This document shows, one piece after another, positions 32,401 through 37,061 of a DNA stretch of 64,000 nt. Each line of letters begins with the position of its first letter. Within the stretch, counting starts at the first letter, position 1. Under the pieces are notes generated by a model, which made no database searches, was not told the DNA's origin, and worked only from the letters and a program-made list of their open reading frames with translations. This DNA is from Filimonas zeae (lineage in GTDB: Bacteria > Bacteroidota > Bacteroidia > Chitinophagales > Chitinophagaceae), in NCBI RefSeq assembly GCF_014641615.1, contig NZ_BMIB01000001.1, positions 1,178,769 to 1,242,768 on the forward strand, in the 5' to 3' direction. The position numbers and the translations under genes were made by a program.

Positions 32401-35381
32401 GTGTGCTGCGGAACGACAGAGATGCAGACAGTGATCCGGTTACAGCGATACTGGTAACACCGCCAACCAGCGGAACGCTTACCCTTGCTGCCGATGGTTC
32501 ATTCACATATATACCTGCAGCAGGATTCAGCGGTAACGTAACATTTGTATACCGTGGTTGTGATAATGCTACTCCGGCCCTGTGTGATACTGCGCTGGTA
32601 ACTATTACTGTACAGCCTGCCGCCAACCTGGCACCTGTAGCTGTTAACGATACTGTAACGGTAGCGCAGAATGGAAGCGCAACCGGAAATATACTGGCAA
32701 ACGATACCGATCCTGATGGTGGCACGTTGAGCGCTTCTGTGGTAACACAACCTGCTCATGGTACACTTACGCTGGGTACAAACGGTGCTTACACCTATGC
32801 CCCTGCCGCTGGTTACTCCGGCCTGGATACGTTTGTTTACCGTGCATGTGACAACGGCACTCCGTCGCTATGTGATACTGCGCTGGTACTGATAAATGTA
32901 CTGGCACCGGGCAACAATGCACCTGTAGCGGTAAATGACACGGTAACAGTGGCGCAGAACAGCGGTACCACCGGTAATGTATTAACCAATGACAGTGATC
33001 CGGAAGGTGGTGTGCTTACTGCTTCTGTGGTAACACAGCCTGCACATGGTACACTGGTGCTGGGTGGTGATGGAGCGTTTACCTATTCACCTGCTACTGG
33101 TTACTCTGGTTTAGATACCTTCAGTTACCGTGCATGTGACGGCGGCATTCCACCATTGTGTGATACGGCCATTGTAATTGTACGGGTACAGGCACCGGGT
33201 AATACTGCACCTGTAGCAGCGGATGATACTGCCACTGTGGCTTACAATGGAAATGTAACGGGTAATGTACTTACCAATGATATAGATCCGGATGGTAACA
33301 CGCTTGCTGCTTCGGTAATAACACAGCCTGCCCATGGCACGCTGGTGTTAAACGGCAACGGCTCTTATACCTATACGGCGGCCACTGGCTACTCTGGTCA
33401 GGATACCTTTGTATACAGAGCCTGTGACAATGGTACGCCAACCTTGTGCGATACGGCACGTGTGGTGGTAACCGTGCAGCCTTCGGACAATCAGGTACCT
33501 GTAGTGGTAAATGATACGGTAACTGTGGCGCAGAACGGCAGCACCACCGGTAATGTGCTGGCTAATGACAGTGATCCGGATGGTGGTACGCTTACGGCTT
33601 CTGTGGTAACCCAGCCATCACATGGTACGCTGGTACTGGGCGGCGATGGAGCGTTTACGTACACACCTGCTGCTGGTTACTCCGGTTTGGATACCTTCAG
33701 CTACCGTGCATGTGATAATGGTGCTCCATCGTTCTGTGATACTGCCATTGTAATTGTGCGCATACAGGCACCGGGTAACACCGCACCTGTGGCTGCGGAT
33801 GATACCGCTACTGTGGCGTATAATGGTACGGTAACCGGTAATGTGCTTACCAACGATATAGATCCGGATGGTAACACGCTAACCGCTTCTGTGATAGTAC
33901 AAACGAATCATGGTACGCTGGTGTTAAACAGCAACGGTGCTTATACTTATACACCTGCTGCCGGTTACACTGGTAAGGATACCCTTGTATACAGAGTGTG
34001 TGACAACGGTACACCAACGTTGTGTGACACGGCACGTATGATAATAACAGTGCAACCAGCAGGTAATCTGGCACCGGTAGCACTGGCTGATACTGCAACG
34101 GTTATCCGTGATGGCAGTGTAACGCGTAATGTACTTACCAACGACAGTGATCCGGAAGGTGGTACGCTTACTGCCTCTGTGGTAACACAACCGTTCCATG
34201 GTACGCTTACACTGAATGCAGCTGGTGATTATACTTATACGCCGGCAGCGGGTTATATTGGCCAGGATACCTTTGTGTACAGGGCCTGTGATAACGGTAG
34301 TCCGGTGCAGTGTGATACCGCACTGGTAGTAATAAGTGTGCTGCAACAGGCCAACCGTGCACCAAATGCAGAGAATGACCTGTTTGTGGTGGCTGAGAAT
34401 GCAACTTTAACCAACAGTGTTACCACTAATGATACCGATGCGGATGGTAACATGCTTACTGCCACCGTGCTGACGCAGCCGAAACACGGAACACTTACTA
34501 TGACGGCTGACGGTACGTTTACGTATGCACCAGGCGCGCAGTATGTAGGCAACGATACCTTTAGCTACCGTATATGTGACAACGGCACTCCATCGCTTTG
34601 TGATACCGCCAGCGTGGTGATAACCGTAAGGGCAACGCCGGTATTAGGTTTGGCAAAAGCTGTTTCTGATGTGAGGAAGGAACTGGATGGAAGCTATACT
34701 ATTACCTACAAGCTCACTGTTAAAAATCTGGGTGGTATTGCGCTGAACAACGTACAGGTAACGGACGGTTTAACTACGGTGTTTGCTGGGGCAGCCAGCT
34801 TTAATGTAACGGGTGTACCCACTGCTACCGGAACGCTTATTGCCAACGATGGCTTTAACGGCAGGGGAGTGGTTACCCTGCTGAGAGCAGGCAGTACGCT
34901 GGCACCGGGTGCAGCAGATACCATTACCTTCCGGGTAAACGTAATGATTGGTGCTACTGACTTTACGTTCAATAACACGGCAACGGTAACAGCAGGTAGC
35001 GCCACCGGTACTATACTGGATGTATCTACAGATGGTCTGAACCCTGATCCGAACGGTAACGGTATACCGGACGAAAGAGATCCGACGCCGGTAACGCTGA
35101 AGGGTATGGTAATTAAGATACCTAAAGGTTTCTCGCCAAACAATGATGGTATTAACGATTACTTTATCATAGAGAATACCGGTACCAGCCGCATTTCGCT
35201 GGAAATGTATAACCGCTGGGGTAATCTGGTGTATAAGAGCACGGATTATAAGAACAACTGGGATGGTCGCCCGAATACGGGTATCACTATTGGCAAGCAG
35301 GTGCCGGATGGTACTTACTACTACATAGTTGTAGTGGATGGAAAAGACAGATACGTGAATTATATTACTATAAACAGGTAG
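14418..35381 (+). CDS. Giant T9SS-secreted tandem-repeat surface protein (adhesin-like, 6987 residues)
   Basis: This is a single intact frame of 20,964 bp encoding a protein near 0.7 MDa. Domains in order are: signal peptide (hydrophobic core near residues 21-33); an N-terminal beta-rich region; a DUF11-like domain (about 526-665); a PKD-like module (686-771); five Ig-like modules (772-1237); a second PKD-like module (1240-1321); 56 cadherin/Ig-like units of about 97 residues (1322-6739); a second DUF11-like stretch; and a gliding-motility C-terminal domain (about 6901-6987, starting IPKGFSPNNDGIND), the type B T9SS sorting signal. Most units carry a calcium-type loop such as NDTDADGD, then HGTL, DGSFTYTP and a NGxDSFTY block. 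Many also have a cysteine pair. Surface adhesion or SprB-like motility is likely. A PorP/SprF partner follows by 4 bases. Confidence 0.93.
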   Translation: MLMSSAGCTYDPTSNIHNNIKSAVLLLLCLCTWWGKSYAEGSKDLYPSGASGYRAYVNSTTASSSTNPFPTLGTVKVYVKAGETIYVGSSAQAVGNGTINLRAPNGNTYTTGNGSLLGLTVGRIYNRTQELAGPVPLGGGYTPATFPVLASEEGVWEIDFVPPSNTSSSNPTPVLANAAWTQPTSGNYIAAFDVSVRNAGNTAFINGRVYTNIFSAILGDFTAGFNAVFQVLTKDGFIYSVNNNGQAGNGFSFFVNNKGFRNSSNGASYKSYNSLTSIPVQDPRADDTQSDITQKIFFTTPASDMPATAPGVGGTEWLRITPVSPVVSNFTFNGVEGTPNVAGTNPAGGNIGFTTNQAGNYAVDLDINNNGVYSDSVDRRITGIATAGANTAYWDGLDGKGVRVSPTVVSTANIPIRVLLFGGEIHFPFLDVERNVNGIIITRTNGSGSGNNVVYWDDSNISPVVGTASNPIRTTIDGISSATNGHKWGTAGAGSTEFGDVKGLDTWTYVLSNALTNSTTIVIREADLQVVSVTGNATQPCVGQSVTFTVPVKNNGPDNVTGAKFFFAFPAEFTNVTVSSAATTGTSSVSGGATTATGYTANVNINNGATVTFTITGTLSAVPSGGSLTTRASIMRPADVTDPDATNPDAAAPTDPQNECDAAPSGVGCNNVINNTILVFATPTTAAAGTDQNLCAATSTTLAGNTPVNGTGTWTKVSGPGTPVFVNPNSGGTVVNGITTGTYIFRWTITNGGCAASTSDVQVFNLQALASNTITAPATTTFCSSGDAAVITGSTPTGGTGTYTYQWQSSTDATNYTNISGATAQTYDPPVATVTTYYRRGVTSGACATVAYSNVATITIQPALAGNTITAPAVTAFCTSGDAAVINGSTATGGNGTISYQWQSSTDSVTFTNISGITTQSYDPGATSVTTYYRRTATSGSCTTPSVSNVVTITVSPTLTAGSIGSDQAFCVSGDPAAFTQLTAATGGTGTYAYQWQISTTSSTSGFTNISGATAAVYDAPAVSQNTWFRRITSSGTCTDAISNAVAVTIYAALNAGTISASQTFCTSGDPAAFTQTAPAGGNGSYTYQWQTSADNNTFTNITGATASVYDAPVVSQTTYYRRTVTAGTCAAVNSNVLTVTVVPAVTNNTVTGDQTICSGTAPASLSGSTPANGTGTYVYQWQSSTDGTTFIAAAGTNTTQNYTPGNLTQTTYYRRTVSSGVCAATASNIIQVTVNGASTGANAGPDQGPANITSATLAGNNPVSGTGVWTQISGPNTAGITSPSQFNTTVTGLVAGAYTFRWTITNPPCAASTDDVIIRVNSAPVAQNDAATTNEDVAVNISVLSNDTDADGTIDATSVTIVQQPAHGTVTVNATGVVTYTPALNYNGADNFSYTVKDNLGTASAPATVTLTIAPVNDAPVVVNDQVNVDEDIATTINAPGILANDSDPDGDQLITTLVSTTKNGTLTLNQNGSFTYTPNADYNGLDSFVYRACDASNACGTATVVINVGNVNDAPVAAADTYTIAEDGTLNQPAAGVLANDTDADGDVLSATLVTNVAHGTLVLNTNGSFSYTPDANYNGPDQFTYKACDASGACSAPVTVSFTVTAVNDKPVAQDNSYAVNEDQTLTVAARGVLLDDTDVDGDVLSASVVTGPQHGTLVLNADGSFTYTPVANYNGTDQFTYRACDAGSPQLCDTGLVTITVNAVNDAPVATADTYAVAEDQALNIAAPGVLGNDTDADGDALTAAIAVAAANGTVTLQPNGSFLYRPNANFNGTDSFSYSVCDPSNVCGTGKVRITVTPVNDTPVVITASYVATEDQVLSVVAPGLIANGSDVDGDALAPALVTQAQHGTVVINANGSFTYTPVANYNGTDVFTYRLCDASGACGQATATITVNAVNDAPVAARDNYTVAEDGSLQIGATNGVLANDTDADGDALTATVVTQPVHGTLVMNSDGSFVYTPAGNYNGTDSFTYRACDASNACGTATVVLNVTAVNDAPVASGDSYTIAEDGTLTVAAPGVLFNDRDVDGDALTASLVSQPLHGTLSLNADGSFVYTPAANYNGTDSFLYRACDAGGLCNTATVLLSVTAVNDAPVANSDAYTLGEDTALTVAAPGVLGNDTDADGDALTASVTRQPAHGTLTLLANGGFTYTPALNYNGRDSFDYRACDASGACSAPATVVFTINAVNDAPVIAGTVTYSTQEDAPLNVTAPGLLFNASDPENDAMSAAVATQPQHGTVTINANGSFVYTPAANYNGTDTFTYRICDASNACSIGTAVISITAVNDAPVAGNDVLPATLEDVPVTIAATTLLANDTDAEGDALTISINTQPVNGTLVQNADGSLTYTPAANFNGVDSFTYRVCDNGSPALCGVGTVRIPVTAVNDAPVAKDDQYTTNEDGVLTVAAPGVLFNDSDPDNAQNTLTASLVSGPAHGTAIINANGGFTYTPDANYDGQDTITYRVCDPSGACDTGIVVISVQPVNDPPVTAADNYTNVQEDVPFTVTAANGVLANDTDADGDVLNASVVTSPAHGTLVLNSDGSFTYTPAKDYNGLDSFTYKACDAAGSCGNGKVYFTVNNVNDAPVTAPVTYTTNEDVPLTLTAQQLLFNDMDADGDPLTITGVTQPVHGTVTLNGNGTYTYTPAADYNGVDSFTYTVTDGQGGLATGTVLITVNAVNDAPVAQNDSYTLDEEQTYTSTVSVLANDTDVDGDALTAALLAGPLRGTVTLNANGNFTYTPAQDYNGLDSFTYVVSDGRGGLDTGVVTLTVTAINDNPVANRDTYTTREDVALSVVAPGILFNDTDPDNVAGGTNNDVLTATAESKASAAGGTVQINSNGSFIYTPSANYNGLDSFTYTLQDGKGGTATGTVVVTVQADNDAPVAVDDSYTVAEDVILNVNAANGLLANDTDADGDALTVALLTPPAHGVTTVNADGSFAYRGNTNYNGSDFFTYVVRDGNGGSDTGTVQITVTAVDDPPVAQNDNYYLATNDSLIIAAPGVLFNDVDVDSPLNAELLSSPASGAFSFNSDGSFRYVPVTGFAGTVTFSYRLCTTCTPATVTINVGTNNRPPLAAPDSYSTSEDVPLTVAAPGVLANDTDPDEATPRLAAVLVTTVSHGTLTLNANGSFTYVPEADYNGADNFTYAATDANGATSQTTVFINVTATNDAPVAAEYNVSTAEDTQLNGSVATNTTDVDNSAGSLLYTVVANPAHGSLSLNANGTYTYTPAADYNGPDQFSYRVCDAGGLCDDGTVAITVTAVNDAPVSQPDSYTVTEDQQLVVPAATGVLANDSDVDAEPIVSVLASTTNGTLNLQPDGSFTYTPNPDFSGIDQFTYQACDNGTPALCGNPVTVTLTVNNVNDAPDAGNDSYTMAEDGTLTIAAPGVLANDTDGDNDPLTAAVQTQPLHGTLTLNADGSFVYAPAANYNGTDVFTYRVSDGNGGSDTAQVTITITPVNDQPVAGADTYTVIEDSTLEVNAANGVLANDIDVDGEVIVAKLTDPSKGTLTLRPDGSFTYVPLPNATGVDSFRYQACDVNQCSDPVTVIFNFTDVNDAPVAVADSATTAEDTPLTSTVSVLANDTDADGTAGLTVTAQTITDGRGTLTMGSDGNYTYTPASNFNGQAEYPYQVCDPTGLCAQGRLVITVTPVNDAPVATPDTYAVTEDSTLTVPASEGVLANDYDPDGETIVSLVSQPSRGTLQLNADGSFIYTPQANAVGVDSFSYRACDLSGVCSPDVTVYFTIGDVNDAPVANADQATVPEDSAVNINVLANDTDPDQGQTLTATLLTQPANGTVVQNPDGTFRYTPAANFNGTDQFTYQVCDNGSPQACASATVSVTVTAVNDAPVAAADAYAVNEDETLTVTAPGVLGNDVDADGDALVVSLQTNALHGTVTLQGDGSFTYVPVANYNGLDSFVYKVTDGAGDTSLAIVRLTVNAVNDAPTAAGDGPYTVNEDAVLNVPVGTGVLANDTDTDGGTLTASVAVAPLHGTLVMNADGSFTYTPNADYSGTDTFTYRVCNSSQLCSESKVSLSIQATPDSPVVANDTYAATEDTRLQIAAPGVLANDRDADGDALRAAVAVAPLHGTLTLQPDGSFEYTPAANYNGVDSFTYTACDAGGLCNTGTVVLNVAAVKDVPQAVADNITAQEDVPLVIRPVDLTANDINPDGDPLVVTFSQPANGTLTQNQDGSFTYTPDADFNGTDQFTYTVCDTATPANCSSATVSVSVGAVNDNPVAGDDSYTATEDTDLFVGAPGVMANDRDVDGDPLTTSLVTGTAHGTVTLQPNGSFLYKPARDYSGADSFIYRLCGPFGTCVNGTVRLSVTAVNDAPVAIDDDFVVTEDQAITFRPDTVLYNDYDVDGDVIIPQRIGTLKHGTVVNNPDGTLTYTPEANFNGIDSIQYKLCDPSGLCDTAYVRVRVVAVNDAPVAVNDNFTTREDVPLNFRPADVTANDSDPDGDPLTLVLVSGPSHGTLTTNPDKSYVYTPATNYNGADSIVYRVYDQDGAFGEGVIRIQVSAVNDAPVAQNDVFVTPYNTPVSGNVLTNDSDPDGDPLQASLVAQPSSGTVVLNADGTFTYTPAGGFSGNVTFSYRACDNGNPPLCDAKLVNITVQQSPNRAPVSQADSYTTISGIALSGNVLTNDTDADLDSLKAAVVNLPANGTLVLNANGNFTYTPSSGFTGVDTFVYSACDNKTPALCSNATVTINVIAGGSRPVAVNDLYTIAEDGVLNISAPGVLQNDVYSGTGANDTLVASLIGSPAHGTATISGNGAVTYTPAANYNGKDTILYSVCSATKGCDTGRIIVTVSAVNDVPVTGPDTYGAVQEDTPFSTTAANGVLANDTDGDGDVLTASVVTAPVNGTLVMNPDGSFTYTPFNNFNGVDSFVYRACDASGTCTNGTVRLTVNGVNDGPVTSPVSYTVDEDNELVLTQPQLVFNDRDDDGDTLVVTAVGQPAHGTLVQNGNGTYTYKPAADYNGLDSFTYTVSDGHGGTATGTVRITVRAVNDRPDAANDTYTLAEDQAFTSPVSVLANDTDRDGDTLRATVLQTTAHGNLLLNNDGTFTYQPNRDYNGTDTFTYIAADGKGGMDTARVILNITAVNDAPVANSDTYTVNEDETFTATGNGVLFNDVDPDNGSQQGLSVTPQTKATAKGGTVQLLANGTFTYTPPANYNGVDSFTYIVTDGNGGSSTGTVVVTVQAVNDAPVAVNDSYTLAEDETLSGAASVLANDTDADGDALTAILVAAPAHGTLTFNANGTFVYTPDADFSGTDTFRYAADDGNGGRDTATVTFTITAVDDAPVATDDNYFTAGNSTLTIAAPGVLFNDRDSDSPLSAELVTSPAAATGTLTFNTDGSFVFVPATGYVGTVTFTYRLCSSCTPALVTINVGANNLPPVAVNDGPYTVNEDSVLNIPAANGVLANDTDPNEPAGATLAAILVTDVTHGRLTLRPDGSFSYTPDADYSGPDSFTYDAKDANGETSRATVTLNVTAVNDAPVAVNDVFTGTEDNQLTGNVLTNDVDVDNTPATLTVTLVNNVQHGTLTLNANGTFTYVPAPDFAGTDQFRYRVCDAGGLCSEAVATINVTDVNDVAVAQPDTYAVTEDAPLTVPASSGVLANDSDPDSPLTAKLVSGPAHGTLQLNPDGSFTYTPNANYSGADQFSYQACDNGTPPACSAPVTVAFNIANTNDVPVAVSDSYSVGEDSVLTIAAAGVLLNDTDADGDTLTAVIQVAPAHGTLVLNANGGFVYTPDANYFGTDQFTYLANDGKGGTANAQVTITIRSVNDIPVGSPDVYAVSEDSTLTVNAADGLLKNDTDADGDVLIAKLVTAPKGRLTLNNDGSFVYRPLPDQNGVDSFTYQVCDVRACSSPVTVRFNIAAVNDAPVAVNDTITIDEDVVYTSTTSVLANDTDADGTAGLTVAPQQITDARGTLTLNNDGNYIFTPVADFNGTVEYSYQVCDGTSLCSSGKLVINVMPVNDAPLIQPDGYTVQQPDTLRVTAANGVLRNDRDADSDPVTAILVTPPTSGTLTLAADGSFTYIPAAGFSGNVTFVYRGCDNATPALCDTALVTITVQPAANLAPVAVNDTVTVAQNGSATGNILANDTDPDGGTLSASVVTQPAHGTLTLGTNGAYTYAPAAGYSGLDTFVYRACDNGTPSLCDTALVLINVLAPGNNAPVAVNDTVTVAQNSGTTGNVLTNDSDPEGGVLTASVVTQPAHGTLVLGGDGAFTYSPATGYSGLDTFSYRACDGGIPPLCDTAIVIVRVQAPGNTAPVAADDTATVAYNGNVTGNVLTNDIDPDGNTLAASVITQPAHGTLVLNGNGSYTYTAATGYSGQDTFVYRACDNGTPTLCDTARVVVTVQPSDNQVPVVVNDTVTVAQNGSTTGNVLANDSDPDGGTLTASVVTQPSHGTLVLGGDGAFTYTPAAGYSGLDTFSYRACDNGAPSFCDTAIVIVRIQAPGNTAPVAADDTATVAYNGTVTGNVLTNDIDPDGNTLTASVIVQTNHGTLVLNSNGAYTYTPAAGYTGKDTLVYRVCDNGTPTLCDTARMIITVQPAGNLAPVALADTATVIRDGSVTRNVLTNDSDPEGGTLTASVVTQPFHGTLTLNAAGDYTYTPAAGYIGQDTFVYRACDNGSPVQCDTALVVISVLQQANRAPNAENDLFVVAENATLTNSVTTNDTDADGNMLTATVLTQPKHGTLTMTADGTFTYAPGAQYVGNDTFSYRICDNGTPSLCDTASVVITVRATPVLGLAKAVSDVRKELDGSYTITYKLTVKNLGGIALNNVQVTDGLTTVFAGAASFNVTGVPTATGTLIANDGFNGRGVVTLLRAGSTLAPGAADTITFRVNVMIGATDFTFNNTATVTAGSATGTILDVSTDGLNPDPNGNGIPDERDPTPVTLKGMVIKIPKGFSPNNDGINDYFIIENTGTSRISLEMYNRWGNLVYKSTDYKNNWDGRPNTGITIGKQVPDGTYYYIVVVDGKDRYVNYITINR
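16731..18130 (+). repeat. Five tandem Ig-like modules inside the giant gene
   Basis: Five modules of about 93 residues each carry the same path: FC.SGD, TGTYTYQWQSSTD, FTNISGAT, QTYDPP and TTYYRR. They differ from the later cadherin-like units. A PKD-like module with TFRWTITN lies on either side of the block. Confidence 0.8.
21573..25358 (+). repeat. Segment A of a large internal duplication (units 12-24)
   Basis: These thirteen consecutive units (3,786 bp) match units 36-48 one by one and in order. Marker pairs are unit 16 with 40 (both with an expanded DPDN loop and a GGTVQ segment), unit 18 with 42 (both with a shortened, acidic-poor loop, CTTCTPA against CSSCTPA), and unit 24 with 48 (both DADGTAGLTV). 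Confidence 0.85.
28536..32321 (+). repeat. Segment B of a large internal duplication (units 36-48)
   Basis: This is the second copy of the thirteen-unit block, also 3,786 bp, displaced by 6,963 bp (2,321 codons). The copies have diverged considerably in sequence but not in unit order, which dates the duplication as older than the similarity within units 51-54. Confidence 0.85.
32907..34058 (+). repeat. Recent 576-bp duplication of a two-unit block (units 51-52 and 53-54)
   Basis: Units 51-52 (32907-33482) and 53-54 (33483-34058) are each 576 bp. Similarity is visible at DNA level, for example the shared VTVAQN and AADDTATVAYNG segments. This is the least diverged part of the array and marks recent expansion. 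Confidence 0.8.
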
Positions 35382-35385
35382 CAAT

Positions 35386-36330
35386 ATGAAAAACAACAAA
35401 CGGATTTTTGTACTACTCCTGTTACTGGTAATGGCAGGCTATAAAGTGGCGGCACAGCAGGATGCGATGTATACCCAGTATATGTTTAATCAACTGGCGA
35501 TAAACCCGGCCTTTGCAGGTGTGCGTGACAAGGTGTCTGCAACCGCTCTGTACCGCAGGCAATGGGTGGGTATACCTGGCGCACCGCAAACGGTAACGCT
35601 GGCGGTAGATGGCCCCTTTAAAAAGAAGAAAGTAGGGCTGGGGCTACTGTTATCTAACGATAAAATAGGCATTACCCGTACCAACCATGTGTATGGCAAC
35701 TATGCCTTTAAAATTCAGACAGATAAGGGTACCCTTTCACTGGGGCTGCGTGGTGGGGCCAGCTTTTTCAGAGCCGACTTTACCTCAGTGGAAATGAATT
35801 CCGGTTCGCCTATGGACCCGGGATTTAGCCAGTTTGTAAAAAAGACGATGCTGAACTTTGGTGCCGGTATTTTTTACAATACAGACAAATACTACATTGG
35901 CGCTGCTGTACCGCACCTGCTGAATAACACGCTGCAGAACAACCAGGTGCTGGTTACCAACCAGCTGATTGCGCGGGAGTATCTGCACTTGTTTATTACC
36001 GGTGGCTATTTGTTTGAGTTGAGTCCCGATCTTACCCTGAAACCTTCCTTCCTGTTTAAGGGCAGCAGAGGCGCACCGCTGGAGCTGGACCTGAACGCCA
36101 ATCTGTGGATGAAGGAAATGGTGGGTGTGGGGCTTTCGTACCGTTCGGCGGCAGATATTTCTATTATGGCACAGGTGCAGGCAACTCCTGAACTACGGTT
36201 TGGGTATTCTTACGACCGCAGCACTACCCGGCTGGTGAAATACAATACGGGGAGCCATGAACTGATGATGACTTACTTTTTTGCCTCTGATAAGGAAAGG
36301 GGGGATAAAGAGCCAAAGAATATATATTAA
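35386..36330 (+). CDS. PorP/SprF-family type IX secretion system membrane protein
   Basis: This 314-residue outer-membrane protein has a signal peptide ending AAQ near residue 24. The family signature QDAMYTQYMFNQLAINPAFAG follows immediately, and then alternating beta-strands to the C-terminus. PorP/SprF proteins are encoded next to, and needed for, the export or surface attachment of large cargo with the type B C-terminal domain. In Flavobacterium, SprF does this for the adhesin SprB. The start lies 4 bases after the stop of the giant cargo gene, so the two form a translationally close pair, and this protein is probably its dedicated partner. A weak hairpin without T run lies just after the stop. 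Confidence 0.93.
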   Translation: MKNNKRIFVLLLLLVMAGYKVAAQQDAMYTQYMFNQLAINPAFAGVRDKVSATALYRRQWVGIPGAPQTVTLAVDGPFKKKKVGLGLLLSNDKIGITRTNHVYGNYAFKIQTDKGTLSLGLRGGASFFRADFTSVEMNSGSPMDPGFSQFVKKTMLNFGAGIFYNTDKYYIGAAVPHLLNNTLQNNQVLVTNQLIAREYLHLFITGGYLFELSPDLTLKPSFLFKGSRGAPLELDLNANLWMKEMVGVGLSYRSAADISIMAQVQATPELRFGYSYDRSTTRLVKYNTGSHELMMTYFFASDKERGDKEPKNIY

Positions 36331-36498
36331 GGTTACACACAGGTGCGGGGTATTTGCCTTTATCAGGCAACAAGTCCTGCATCTGTGTTTTTGTTTATCT
36401 AACCCATGGCTTTTGTACTGTACTTTGCTGTGTTTTCTGCGTGTAAAACTTTGGCAAGGGGTTCTGCCATGTTGATTGTTACCTTGTTTAAGTATGCT

Positions 36499-36518
36499 TT
36501 ACGAAATCGGTTTCGTAA
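36499..36518. promoter_or_regulatory. Perfect palindrome resembling a LacI-family operator
   Basis: TTACGAAA and TTTCGTAA flank TCGG. The core AATCGGTTTCGT (36505-36516) is repeated exactly at 60857-60868 in front of GH67. An operator centred on CGAAA..TTTCG is typical of LacI-family regulators. Whether it acts on the assembly line 540 bp downstream is not clear. Confidence 0.4.
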
Positions 36519-36646
36519 TTAAATACCCTGTAAAACCCTGTTACATGCGGCAAGCTCCCTAATTTGCACGTGTAATTACAATACTTCCATAAGATATAAG
36601 CTTCGTTCTTATGGTTTTGCCGGAGTCCGGCGGTTCTTTTTGAATT

Positions 36647-36654
36647 TAACTTTG
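36647..36654 (+). promoter_or_regulatory. -7 element (TAACTTTG) of the candidate small RNA
   Basis: An exact match to TAnnTTTG. The nearest upstream TTTG (36616-36619) is 27 bases away, longer than usual. A start six bases downstream would coincide with the first stem-loop of the putative RNA. Confidence 0.4.
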
Positions 36655-36660
36655 ATTATA

Positions 36661-36779
36661 AACAGGATACTGTTTTTCCTGTTAACTACCATATTACGTG
36701 TACTGCGCGGGCTGTACACATACTTTCTTGATTTATAGAATAACTAAAGCGTATTCCCGTTTCTACGGGAATTTTTTTT
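36661..36779 (+). ncRNA. Candidate structured small RNA (three stem-loops)
   Basis: Three stem-loops follow the -7 box in order: AACAGGA/TCCTGTT (36661-36683), GTGTAC/GTACAC (36698-36719) and the terminator ATTCCCGT/ACGGGAAT (36753-36772) with a T run. There is no open reading frame of note. The length would be about 119 bases. The assignment to an RNA rests on the combination of promoter, structure and terminator; no known RNA family was recognised. It could also be an abandoned leader or the remnant of an upstream transcript. Confidence 0.4.
36753..36779 (+). terminator. Intrinsic terminator in the 36.7 kb intergenic region
   Basis: An 8-bp stem ATTCCCGT/ACGGGAAT around TTCT runs into an uninterrupted T tract of eight bases. 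No protein gene ends nearby on this strand (the closest stop is at 36330). Confidence 0.85.
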
Positions 36780-37061
36780 AACCTCGTTTTTCCCCCGTTT
36801 TTTATCCATATTTTATGAAATCTGAACTGGTCGGCGTAATGTAACGTCGACTGGACGGATTTCAGGTAACTTACCGGGGTCACTCCCTGTCTTTTCAAAG
36901 CTTGCTTACCCGGCTTTTATCCTGAATCCGGCAACCTGTGTCCTTCTGCTCTGTACCAACTTAAGCGAATCTTCAGTTCGGCAGTGGTGGTTTAAGCCCA
37001 TTTTCAGTGATTTCCGGTGTTTACGCAATAATATTGCATTCTATAACTATCCGTATTCCTT

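Larger units (their letters stand above)
18381..34634 (+). repeat. Array of 56 tandem cadherin/Ig-like ('tandem-95') units
   Basis: By my own count of unit starts (usually VNDAPV), 56 units fill residues 1322-6739, averaging 96.8 residues. Consensus blocks are VNDAPVA, an ED pair, GVLANDTDADGD, HGTL, NGSFTYTP, NYNGTDSFTY and a CDASG.C cysteine pair. Units 50-56 form a later variant without the ED segment (APVAVNDTVTVAQNG). The gene remains in frame throughout despite the repeats. Confidence 0.9.
36331..37061. other. Long intergenic region between the secretion pair and the assembly-line genes
   Basis: This 731-base region holds no convincing coding sequence. It holds a weak hairpin (TTGCCT/AGGCAA, 36354-36370), a LacI-operator-like palindrome (36499-36518), a stem GCCGG/CCGGC at 36619-36631, and a candidate small RNA ending in a strong terminator (36661-36779). 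The last 280 bases before 37062 show only a weak -7-like box TAATATTG at 37029-37036. Confidence 0.6.

Noticed and set aside
18381..34634. CRISPR-like periodic repeats
   Set aside because: The period is about 290 bp, entirely in frame, and encodes protein domains; there are no short direct repeats with unique spacers and no cas genes.
36452..36468. Sigma-54-like promoter (TGGCAAGGGGTTCTGCC)
   Set aside because: The GG to GC distance is 11 bases instead of the required 10, and no gene starts shortly downstream.
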